Source: VRUE01 sp963816785
GTDB taxonomy: Bacteria > Actinomycetota > Thermoleophilia > Solirubrobacterales > 70-9
Length of the DNA: 64,000 nt
Direction of reading: 5' to 3'
Assembly (NCBI GenBank): GCA_963816785.1
Contig: CAWFLL010000004.1
Location: forward strand, 372,001 to 436,000
This document shows, in pieces, positions 29,540 through 38,570 of this stretch. Position numbers and translations under genes: made by a program. Positions within the stretch are counted from its first letter, which is position 1. Each line of letters starts with the position of its first letter. The notes under the pieces were generated by a model, which made no database searches, was not told where the DNA came from, and saw only the letters and a program-made list of their open reading frames with translations.

Positions 29540-30706
29540 TTACAAGTCGCTCTCGGTCACCTGCGTATAAACGATCTCGACCGCTTCAAGAGAACTGTCA
29601 AGTGAGAGCTGCTTCTGGTTTCGCAGGTACCACTGTCGCGTATTCCGCCTCAAATCCTCTCCACCTTCGACACATCTGACCACTGCCGCCGCCAACTCCT
29701 CAGGCTCGGTTGTGCTCGCGACATAGCCATTGCGGCCAACTTCGATGAGCTCGGTTGCAGCGTTCTCCGAACCCGCGACGACGATGGCTGGGGTGCCCAG
29801 CACGCACGCTTCGATGATCACGAGGCCGTAGCCCTCGCGGGCAGACGGCTGCAGAAGACAAGAGGCGACACCAAGGGTCCTGGCGACCTCGTCCGCGGAG
29901 ACGCGCCCCCGCACGTCAATCGCTTCGTCCAGACCCAGCTCGGCCACTTCCTCTCGCAGACCGGGTGTATCGGGTCCGTCGCCCAGGATCACACAGCGCA
30001 GATCAGGCTGCGACCTCCGAGCCTCAAGGATGGCTCGCGGGATGGACCTGACCCGCTTCTCGGCAACATGGCGACCGGCGAACACGACTACCGGAGGGTC
30101 GGGGGCCTTCTCCACGGCCTCGGCCTCACCACTGGGACCTTCGAACTCACCGGTCAACCTTGTCACGGGAGCGCGGCTGCCAAGCGCATGCAATCGATCC
30201 TCGACCAAGTGCGAAAACGTGAAGCTCCGGTCGGCGAGCCGAACGCACAGCCTCTGAACCGCTAGCCCGATACGACCTGTGATCGGCCCGAGGTAGGAGA
30301 GCCAATACTCCTTCCCCCATAGCTCGTGCCAATCGACGAACACGGGTGCCGCGGAGCGACGCAGTCGCAGAGCTGCCCAAGCGCCCGGCACGGAGAAATA
30401 GGGAAAGGAGGCGGTATGGACCGCGTCGTAGCGATCGCCGTGGCGTAACAGGTGCCAGAAGACACCCCAGCCGAACCGCAGTGGAGTGAAGATGTTCCGC
30501 CGCCCTGATGCCGCGTACAAACCCCATCCGGGCGCCACCGCGATCGTTTCAAAAGGAGTGCCGGGACCCTCCTCTCCCCACTGCCTCCGCGTGAGATACG
30601 TGATGCGGTGGTTTTTGCCCAGCCGCTCTGCAAGGTTCCGATACCAGCGCTCCGCCCCCCCGATCGTGTTGGGATACAGACAGTCGTAGACGAGCGCGAT
30701 CCGCAT
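29540..30706 (-). CDS. Family 4 glycosyltransferase
   Basis: GT4 enzyme, 388 residues. RIALVYDCLYPNTIGGAERW at the N-terminus is the acceptor-side Gly-Gly-Ala-Glu motif. The C-terminal domain has VVVFAGRHVAEKRVRSIPRA, CVILGDGPDTPGLREEVAEL and the donor-binding LLQPSAREGYGLVIIEACVL. Frame intact. It starts 12 bases after the stop of the next upstream GT4, consistent with one operon running leftward. Linkage specificity unknown. Confidence 0.92.
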   Translation of the reverse strand: MRIALVYDCLYPNTIGGAERWYRNLAERLGKNHRITYLTRRQWGEEGPGTPFETIAVAPGWGLYAASGRRNIFTPLRFGWGVFWHLLRHGDRYDAVHTASFPYFSVPGAWAALRLRRSAAPVFVDWHELWGKEYWLSYLGPITGRIGLAVQRLCVRLADRSFTFSHLVEDRLHALGSRAPVTRLTGEFEGPSGEAEAVEKAPDPPVVVFAGRHVAEKRVRSIPRAILEARRSQPDLRCVILGDGPDTPGLREEVAELGLDEAIDVRGRVSADEVARTLGVASCLLQPSAREGYGLVIIEACVLGTPAIVVAGSENAATELIEVGRNGYVASTTEPEELAAAVVRCVEGGEDLRRNTRQWYLRNQKQLSLDSSLEAVEIVYTQVTESDL

Positions 30707-30718
30707 AGTCAGGGCAAC

Positions 30719-31858
30719 CTACGGAATCTCGAGTGCCCGTCGATAGCTCGTCAGGGTGCCCTCGGCAGTCGTGGCCCACGTGTAGCGCTTGGCCCGACTG
30801 AGTCCGGCCTCACGCAGGCGCTGGGCTTCGGCCGGGTCTGACAGCAGAGCTTCAATGGCGGCAGCGATCTCGGCTGGAACCTGGGGGTCGAACAGCTTCG
30901 CCGCATCTCCCGCTACCTCCCCGAGCGAGCCACCATCGGAGCAGGCGACCGGCACCCCTCGGATCATCGCCTCCAGCACCGGGAGTCCGAATCCCTCATA
31001 GAGGGAGGGGAACACAAAGGCCGACGCCGTTGCATACAACCCCTCCAGTTCTTGCTCGGATATCCACCCGAGGAATCGCGTCCTGTCCTCGATATCGAGC
31101 GCCTTGGCCTGGCGTCGCAGCTCCTCCTCATGTGGGGTGGGATACCCGGGCAGCACGAGCATCGGCCGGCGCTCCGAAGGGAGCAGGGCAAGCGCTTCAA
31201 GGAGGCGCGGGAGGTTCTTGTGCGGGCGCTTGGCGGAAGCGGAGAGCACGACGGGGAGGTCTCTCAGGTGGAAGCGGTTACGGGTCTCGGCAATCGTCGT
31301 CTCCGGGATGGCGGGTGGCGGCGCCACGCCCTGCGGAACGACGTCGATGAGGTCTTCGGACACCCCACCAAGTCGGATCAGGTCTGTCCTCGTGTTGACA
31401 GACGGAACGATCACGCGGTCCGAGCGATGGATCGCGATCCGTACAAGCCACTTCATCGCCGTGGAGATGTTTCCGAAGTGGGCCTCCGGGTGGATCCTGT
31501 GGATCAGATCGTGGATCGTGACTACCCGCCTGAACCGACCCCACGCCGGCGCGGTGTTTCCCAAGCTGTGAACCAGCTCGACCTTGGCCTTGGCCGCCAA
31601 GCGAGGGAGCAACTGTTGCTCACCCCGGACCCACTCGGTACGACGGCGGGCGCCAACCGGAACCTCCACCACCCGGACAGCTTCAGCCCATGGCTTGGGC
31701 GACGCCTCCCTCAGCTCACGATTGACGAAGGTGGTGAGCTCGAGCCCTGGGTAACCGGAATCCAGAAGCGCCCGGATCAGGTGGTCGGCATAGCTCTCCA
31801 TCCCACCGGTCTCACCGGGCACCAGGTAGATGAGATTCAGCCCGATGCGGGGGCTCAA
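30719..31858 (-). CDS. Family 4 glycosyltransferase
   Basis: GT4 enzyme of about 380 residues. NLIYLVPGETGGMESYADHL near the N-terminus, RRVVTIHDLIHRIHPEAHFG, VIVPSVNTRTDLIRLGGVSE, LSASAKRPHKNLPRLLEALA and the donor site FPSLYEGFGLPVLEAMIRGV in order. The frame is open well upstream, but a TTG at 31858 overlapping the TGA of the upstream membrane protein (TTGA) with GAGG ten bases before it marks the likely start, just ahead of the first family motif. Confidence 0.9.
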   Translation of the reverse strand: MSPRIGLNLIYLVPGETGGMESYADHLIRALLDSGYPGLELTTFVNRELREASPKPWAEAVRVVEVPVGARRRTEWVRGEQQLLPRLAAKAKVELVHSLGNTAPAWGRFRRVVTIHDLIHRIHPEAHFGNISTAMKWLVRIAIHRSDRVIVPSVNTRTDLIRLGGVSEDLIDVVPQGVAPPPAIPETTIAETRNRFHLRDLPVVLSASAKRPHKNLPRLLEALALLPSERRPMLVLPGYPTPHEEELRRQAKALDIEDRTRFLGWISEQELEGLYATASAFVFPSLYEGFGLPVLEAMIRGVPVACSDGGSLGEVAGDAAKLFDPQVPAEIAAAIEALLSDPAEAQRLREAGLSRAKRYTWATTAEGTLTSYRRALEIP

Positions 31859-34271
31859 GGACCGCGCGCCTCGATCCAGTCCCAGCGTTCGTCCGCAGAG
31901 TTCGCGGTATTCCGAAGGGGCGACCGTGGTCAGGCCGAGGTCGCTCCCCTGCGGTGTGCGCGAGCTCGAGCGGCCCGATTTCGTAGGGGTGCGAGCGCGC
32001 TGCCGGGCAAGAGGCTGGCCCCGTGGTATTCGAGCACGAGCTGCATGCTCGCCCGGGTCAAGCTCGACCGTGGTCAGCTGCTCCATCCCGCCGTTGTTGT
32101 TGAGCACGCCGCGCTCGGAGGCGACCTTCTCGCCGTCGATCGAGATGTCGACTGCCGCCGAAGACGACGCCCCCGAGCCAGAGCTCGTATTCGCCTCCCG
32201 GGCACCGAGATCTGCGTCGTCGCGTCGCCGCTCCCGTCGGGAGCGAACGTGTAGGCGCTCGGCGTCGTCCAGCCGCCGGGTAGCGTCGAGTCTCTCGAAC
32301 TCGATCGCGATCGGTGTGCCGACCCGGGCCGCGACGAGGCTGCCGTCCTCACCTGCGTTCGTCGCCAGGCGCTGCACCTCGGCGCAATCCGGGATCGCGC
32401 CGGCGTCGAGCTCGGTGCCCAGCGGCAGATGCTCGACCAGGGGCCCCGGCGCTTCCGCCGCTGCCAGACTTCGTAGTGGTCGCCGCTGTAGGCGAGCCTG
32501 AATTCGGCGCCCGGGCGGCTGGTCGCGGGCCCGCGGCGGAGGACCAGCAGGTTGTAGGGGTCGAGCTGGTCGGAGTCGGATTTCATCGAGATCGACCGGA
32601 ACTGCGTCTGTCGTCGGCTCGCTGCCGTTGACGCAGCAGAACCGGCCGGCGCCGGCGGTCGCTGGCGCCCTCGGGGTCGAGGTCGCTGAGGAAGTGGCGC
32701 GGCCCGTAGCCGGAGACCTCGGTGACCAGCGTCGGCCCCTCGCCCGCGAACTCGTCGTCGACGTCTTCCAGCTCGGTGTAGTGCGCCCGCGGCGCGAGCC
32801 AGGTCCCCTGGTAGGCGAGGAACGCGCCCCAGAGCGACGAAGCCGACGAGGATCGGCGAGCGCGGTCCGGGCCTCGAGTCGGAAGTCCGGTCCGCTCGGA
32901 GATGCAGGACGAGTCGCCGAGCAGGGCCGCGAACAGCACCGCTGGAGAGAGCGTCGCGAGGACCTTCGCGTCGACCCAGGCCGAGCCGTAGAGGATGATG
33001 ACGAAGGCGCCGACCGCGCCCCGCCGCCGACGTAGCCGACGAGCGGAGCACCCTCGGCTCGCTTGATTCGGCAGGGTCATCAGCGATCGCGACCGCTGCC
33101 AGCACCATGCAGAGCACGGCGCAGGATCCGGACCACCGGTGCTCGAGGTGGGGATCGGTGCGGAAGTCGATCGAGGGCCAGATTCCAGCCACCTGCAGCA
33201 GGCTGAGCGGATGGATCAGGTTGCCGATCTCGGCCTCTCCGGTGATTCCACCGTTCAGCGGATCGAACGGGCCCGGTCGGGGTGAAGATCACCGGCAGCA
33301 CGCAGGATCACTGCGAGCACCGTCGACGGGCACCGCCAGCCGCAGGACGCCACGGGTCCCGTAGCGGCGCAGGACGACGACCAGCGCCGGGAGCAGGATC
33401 GGAACCGCCCACAGCGCCACCACCGGGGCCGAGCACGACGATGATCGCCGCGATCGTGATGCTGAGAGTCACCCAGGCGCGCCGCGGCCAATCCTCGCCG
33501 TGCGGTCGCCAGGCCGGCCAGCACCGGGCCGAGCGGTAGCAGCGCGGCGGTCACCAGCTCCTTGACCCCGCCCCAGAGGTAGTAGCCGAGGAAGAGCGCG
33601 GAGAGCGAGGCGACGATCGCGATCAGGGCCGATGCGCCGACGCCCTGGACGAGGCGACGCGCCAGCTCGAACAGGAGCAGCGCCATCATCACCGCCGCGA
33701 CCGCCATCGACGGCTGGAGCGTGAAGGCGACGTCCTGGCCCGAGATCTTCGACATCACCGCCATCGGCACGAAGCCGCCGATCGGGTAGGCTGCCGCCCA
33801 GGTAGTCTTCGAGCACCTGCTGGTGGGTCGACGGGCGGCAGATCGCCGAGGCCCCGGCCGTGCTCGAAGACGTGGTTCGGTGATCGCCAGCCAGGTCGCG
33901 TTGTCGTCGAGCTTGATGTAGCCGGCCCAGGTCGCTTCGCCCGCGACCAGGAACGGCGAGCGCGAAGAGGAAGAAGACGATCGCCGCGACCCAGATCTCG
34001 GCCGGCGCCCGGGGCGGCGGCGTCGCCAGGTCGCCTGCACAGGACGAGGCCGACGACCGCCAGGATCAGGATCGCGCGGCAGCGTCAGCTTCGCCGTCGT
34101 TTCGGTCGCGGTGCCGAACTGGGCGATCACGATCATCGTCGCCATCCCCATCGCCGGACGCACGGTCCACGGCAGGGTGAATCCGGTCACTCGCTCGACC
34201 AAGAACGAGAGCCCGACCGCCGCTGCGAGCAGCCCGACGGGGGCGACGAACCAGCAGAGAATCAGGTCCAC
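31855..34271 (-). CDS. Large GT-C-like membrane protein with C-terminal beta-rich domain, frame-broken
   Basis: About 800 residues in pieces. The N-terminal part is polytopic (LILCWFVAPVGLLAAAVGLS, ALIAIVASLSALFLGYYLWG) with an acidic external loop, YIKLDDNATWLAITE, like the Asp-bearing loop of GT-C glycosyltransferases. The C-terminal part is soluble (RAHYTELEDVDDEFAGEGPT, EFRLAYSGDHYEVWQR) and ends in a beta-sandwich-like stretch (VDISIDGEKVASERGVLN). At least seven frame changes. The stop TGA at 31855-31857 overlaps the next gene's TTG. Family not named with confidence; assignment as a lipid-linked sugar transferase is an inference from topology and neighbours. Confidence 0.55.
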
Positions 34272-34320
34272 GGGCGCAGCATCTTACGTGCCGGGAAGTT
34301 GGCTAGGCTCAGGAACTGCG

Positions 34321-35497
34321 ATGGCGGGAGACCGCAGATGCCCTGACGGTTTCGGTGGTGATTCCCTGCCTCAACGAGGCGCAGAGCATCGAGGCCTGCG
34401 TCAGGTCGCGCTCGCAGCGTGCTCGAACGAGCACGGGATCAACGGCGAGGTCGATCGTCGCCGACAACGACTCCGAAGACGACAGCGCCGCCCTCGCGAC
34501 GGCGGCCGGGGCACGCGTCGTGCACGAGGAGCGGCGCGGCTACGGCAGCGCCTACCTGGCCGGGTTCGCCGCCGCGAAGGGCACCTACATCATCACCGCC
34601 GACGCCGACCAGACCTACGACTTCAACGAGATCCCGCGCTTCGTCGAGTCGCTCGAAAACGGCGCCGACATGGTGATCGGCAACCGGATGAACAACATCG
34701 TCCCGGGCGCGATGCCGTGGCTGCACCGCTACATCGGCAACCCGATCCTGAGCGGGTTCCTCAACCTGCTCTACCGCTCCGGCGTCCACGACGCCCACTG
34801 CGGGATGCGGGCGCTGCGCCGCGACACCCTGCCGCGGCTCCAGCTGCGCAGCACCGGGATGGAGTTCGCCTCGGAGATGGTCGTGCGGGCGGTCAAGGAG
34901 GACCTCGCGATCGCCGAGTTCGACATCGAATACCACCCGCGCGAGGGCGAGTCGAAGCTGTCCTCGTTCCGCGACGGCTGGCGGCACCTGAAGCTGCTGC
35001 TCGTCAACAGCCCGACGGCCCTGTTCATGGTGCCCGGGGCTGGCGATCCTGGCCCTCGGGCTGGTCGGCATGGTCCTCTCGATCTCTGGACATCTCGCTC
35101 TTCGGCCGCGAGTGGAAGATCCACGCGACGATCGCCTCCGCGCTGCTCACGATCGTCGGCGCCCAGATCGTCGCCCTCGCGGTCAGCGCGCGCGCCTTCG
35201 CCGTCTACGTGCTCAACGAGAAACCAGATCGCCTGCTCGAATGGGGCCGCGAGCACGTCCGCCTCGAGTTCGGCCTGGTGGTCGGCGGGCTCATGGTCCT
35301 CGTCGGGCTCGTGATCGCCGGCGATCATCGTCGGCACCTGGATCAACCGCGGCTTCGGCGAGCTGAGCGAGGAGCGCCTCCTCGTCTTCGCCTCGGTGCT
35401 GATCATCCTCGGCCTGCAGGCCTTCTTCTCCTCGTTCTTCCTCAGCATCCTCGGTCTCGCCCGGGACCGCCAGCCGAACTGGCCGGCCAACGAGTAG
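34321..35497 (+). CDS. DPM1/GtrB-like family 2 glycosyltransferase with C-terminal membrane helices
   Basis: Polyprenyl-phosphate sugar synthase type. VSVVIPCLNEAQSIEACV, DNDSEDDSAALATAAGARVV, the DxD site IITADADQTYDFNEIPRFVE, MVIGNRMNNIVPGAMPWLHR and HDAHCGMRALRRDTL are conserved. C-terminal helices (IASALLTIVGAQIVALAVSA, LVFASVLIILGLQAFFSSFF) anchor it. The ATG at 34321 fits if one base is extra at about 34340; other changes lie near 34400-34450, 35035-35085 and 35315. It could supply the lipid-linked sugar used by the divergent GT-C-like protein 49 bases away. Confidence 0.85.
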
Positions 35498-35515
35498 CAG
35501 GGCAGGACAAGAAAG

Positions 35516-35548
35516 GGCGCCGTGAGATCCAATCGATCTCACGGCGCC
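35516..35548. terminator. Bidirectional hairpin terminator
   Basis: A perfect 14-bp stem (35516-35529 with 35535-35548, half-site GGCGCCGTGAGATC) and a five-base loop lie between the convergent GT2 and collagen-like genes. A short A run (AAGAAAG) flanks it on the left, giving T residues for the leftward transcript; on the right the flank is only mixed. Position and symmetry fit a shared terminator. Confidence 0.8.
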
Positions 35549-35573
35549 TATCAAATGGTCTTTCGCTCGCTGA

Positions 35574-38245
35574 CTACTGAGTGAGCGTCAGCGACCACCG
35601 CAGGGTCCGTGCGGTTGGATTGCTGGTCGGGATCGACCGCAGGGCGATCAGGTCGCCCGCGGCGAATTCCACCGAGTTAGTTGTGTCGTTGCACGAGACC
35701 GGACCCGGACCCGCAACCGTGCAGGTAATGCCGGTAATCGCACCGTTCTTCATGACGGTGAATGCATACGAGTTCGGCGCTGCGCCTGGTTCGCCGCTGA
35801 GGTCCACGAACAGGTTCGCCGCTTTCCCCGCAACAGGGACGGGCAGCCGGACGACTGTTTCCGTCCCCGAGGCATCCGCATAGAGAGGACCCGAGAAGTC
35901 CGTTGCCGCTCCCGAAAGGTTGTCTGTAGTTATCCCGGCGATCAGGAGTTTGGTCGCGCCTGCCGCTCCTGTCGCGCCGGTGGCTCCTGTTGATCCCGTC
36001 GGTCCAGTGAGCCCGGTGGGACCCTGCGGGCCGGTGGCGCCGGTATCGCCGCCAACGTCGCCCGTCGGGCCTTTGTCGCCGGTCGGGCCTTGGTCGCCGG
36101 TCGGGCCTGAATCTCCAGTTGCGCCCTGGTCACCGGTCGCGCCTTTATCGCCGGCATCGCCGGTCGCGCCTTTGTCGCCGGTCGGGCCGGTGTCGCCGGT
36201 CGGGCCCTGGGGGCCGGGAGCGCCGGTGTCGCCGGTCGGGCCTTTGTCGCCAGTCGGGCCTGAATCGCCAGTTGCGCCCTGGTCACCGGTCGCGCCTTTG
36301 TCGCCGGCATCGCCAGTCGCGCCTTTGTCGCCGGTCGGACCTGGTCGCCGGTCGGGCCTGAATCGCCAGTTGCGCCCTGGTCGCCGGTCGCGCCTTTATC
36401 GCCGGCATCGCCGGTCGCGCCTTTGTCGCCGGTCGGACCTTGTCGCCGGTCGGGCCCTGGGGGCCGGGAGCGCCGGTGTCGCCGGTCGGGCCTTGGTCGC
36501 CGGTCGGGCCTGAATCGCCAGTTGCGCCCTGGTCGCCGGTCGCGCCTTTGTCGCCGGCATCGCCGGTCGCGCCTTTGTCGCCGGTCGGCCCGGTGTCGCC
36601 GGTCGGGCCCTGGGGGCCGGTATCGCCGGCATCGCCAGTCGAGCCTGAATCTCCAGTTGCGCCCTGGTCGCCGGTCGCGCCTTTGTCGCCGGCATCGCCG
36701 GTCGCGCCTTTGTCACCGGTCGGACCTGAATCTCCAGTTGCGCCCTGGTCACCGGTGGCGCCTTTGTCGCCGGCATCGCCGGTCGGGCCTTTGTCACCGG
36801 TCGGCCCGGTGTCGCCGGTCGGACCCTGCGGGCCTGGAGTGCCGGTGTCACCCGTCGGGCCTGAATCGCCAGTTGCGCCCTGGTCACCGGTCGCGCCTTT
36901 GTCGCCGGCATCGCCGGTCGCGCCTTTGATCGCCGGTCGGACCTGTGTCGCCGGTCGGACCCTGCGGGCCGGGAGCGCCGGTGTCGCCGGTCGGGGCCTT
37001 GTGTCGCCGGTCGCGCCTTTGTCGCCGGCATCGCCGGTCGCGCCTTTGTCGACCGGTGGTGCACGCCCTGGTCGCCGGTCGCGCCTTTATCGCCGGCATC
37101 CTGGTCGCCGGTCGCGCCTTTCCCGGTCGCCGGTCGGACCTTGTCGCCGTCACCAGTCGGGCCTGAATCGCCAGTTGCGCCCTGGTCGCCGGTCGCGCCT
37201 TTGTCGCCGGCGTCGCCGGTCGCGCCTTTGTCACCGGTAGGACCTGAATCGCCAGTTGCGCCCTGGTCGCCGGTGGCGCCTTTGTCGCCGGCATCGCCGG
37301 TCGGACCTTTGTCGCCAGTTGGGCCGGTGTCGCCGGTCGGACCCTGCGGGCCTGGAGTGCCGGTGTCGCCGGTCGGGCCTTTGTCGCCAGTCGTGCGCCC
37401 TGGTCGCCGGTCGCGCCTTTGTCGCCGGCATCGCCGGTCGCGCCTTTGTCACCGGTAGGACCTGAATCTCCAGTTGCGCCCTGGTCACCGGTCGCGCCTT
37501 TGTCGCCGGCATCGCCGGTCGCGCCTTTGTCACCGGTCGGACCGGTGTCGCCGGTCGGACCCTGCGGGCCTGGAGTGCCGGTGTCACCGGTCGGGCCTTT
37601 GTCGCCAGTTGCGCCCTGGTCGCCGGTCGGGCCTTGGTCGCCGGTATCGCCGGTCGGACCGGTATCACCACCGGGAGGGCCTGTCGGGCCTACGGGACCC
37701 GTGTCGCCTTTCGGCCCAGTGGCGCCCGTTGCTCCAGCTGCACCAGGAACACCCGGGGCACCGGTCGGGCCCTGTGCGCCAGTTGCACCGGCGGGCCCAG
37801 TGTTCCCAGTTCTTCCAGTCGGACCCGTGGAACCTGCTTGGCCAGGAGCGCCGGCCGGTCCGGCCGCACCCGTGTCGCCCTTCGGGCCCTGCGGGCCGTC
37901 CTGGCCGTTGGCGCCGGGGTTACCCTGGGCCCCCTGTTGACCAGGCGCGCCGGGAGTGCCCGCCGTGGTGCTGTTGTCTTCGATCCCCTTGACGCCCTGA
38001 GCGCCCTTGGTTGTCACGACGAGGACGCGCTTCTCGCCTTTCTTACAGGCCTTCTTGGGCTGGACGAAGCGGATTTTGCCCTTTTCGGGCTTGCCCTTCT
38101 TGATGCAGAGGGTCATCGTCCCGAGCCCGCGCACCTGCGCCGCCTGGGCGGGCATCGCGGCGAGGAGGAATGTCACGAGTGCGAAGCCTGCGGCGACGGC
38201 AAGGGCCATCCAGCGCACAGGAGAAGCGGACGAGGGGACAGACAT
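35574..38245 (-). CDS. Collagen-like (Gly-X-Y) secreted protein 1
   Basis: About 890 residues. A signal peptide ends near AAMPAQA. A small head domain (VRGLGTMTLCIKKGKPEKGK, IRFVQPKKACKKGEKRVLVV) with two cysteines follows, then Gly-X-Y triplets from about residue 95 to 760 (GPTGDTGPTGDKGATGDAGD-type, rich in Thr, Asp and Lys). The C-terminal beta-rich domain (about 762-890) reads ETVVRLPVPVAGKAANLFVD and TCTVAGPGPVSCNDTTNSVE with a likely disulphide. Bacterial collagen-like proteins form trimeric stalks on the surface. Several frame changes, clustered at 36330-36460, 36930-37150 and 37390. ATG at 38245, with AAGGAG 14 bases upstream across a run of eight C. Confidence 0.85.
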
Positions 38246-38445
38246 AAGGGGGGGGATCTCCTTGGTCCTTGGTGTTGAGGATGGTTCGCGGTCCGGGCCG
38301 CCCTGGAACGGCACTCGATTGCCGGGCCAAAGTACAGGAAGTTCGGACATTTGGTGGACTTGCCGCATCCAACATCTGGCCAACTAAGGCATTTCCTCCA
38401 AAATCCGGTGCGAAAATTGAGGGGTTCTTGGCCCGCGCTGGGGAC

Positions 38446-38545
38446 TCAGCGGACACCTGGCATCCTGGGAGTACCGTTCCTGTCGCCCGATGACCTGGGC
38501 GATCAGCTGCTTCGCGTTGGAGTCGTCGACGACCTTGATGTGGCC
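38446..38545 (-). pseudogene. Remnant of SCP2-like gene 3' end left by tandem duplication
   Basis: On the minus strand 38493-38545 reads GHIKVVDDSNAKQLIAQV, against GHIKIVGDSNVKKLIAQV at the end of the intact SCP2-like gene. The DNA (38493-38545 versus 42556-42608) matches at 49 of 53 positions. The stop region CTCAGCGGAC also recurs (38445-38454 and 42509-42518) at almost the same distance. No start or upstream part is present. It sits between the two collagen-like genes, 25 bases beyond the stop of gene 2, and marks the duplication unit. The rest of the 240-base gap (38246-38445) shows no gene. Confidence 0.85.
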
Positions 38546-38570
38546 AGCGTCAAGAGAGCGGGTTACAGCA

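Noticed and set aside
30719..32377. GT4 gene starting at 32377 as one 552-residue protein
   Set aside because: The first 173 residues are fragments of the upstream membrane protein read partly out of frame. The TTGA overlap at 31855-31858 and the GT4 motifs place the start at 31858.
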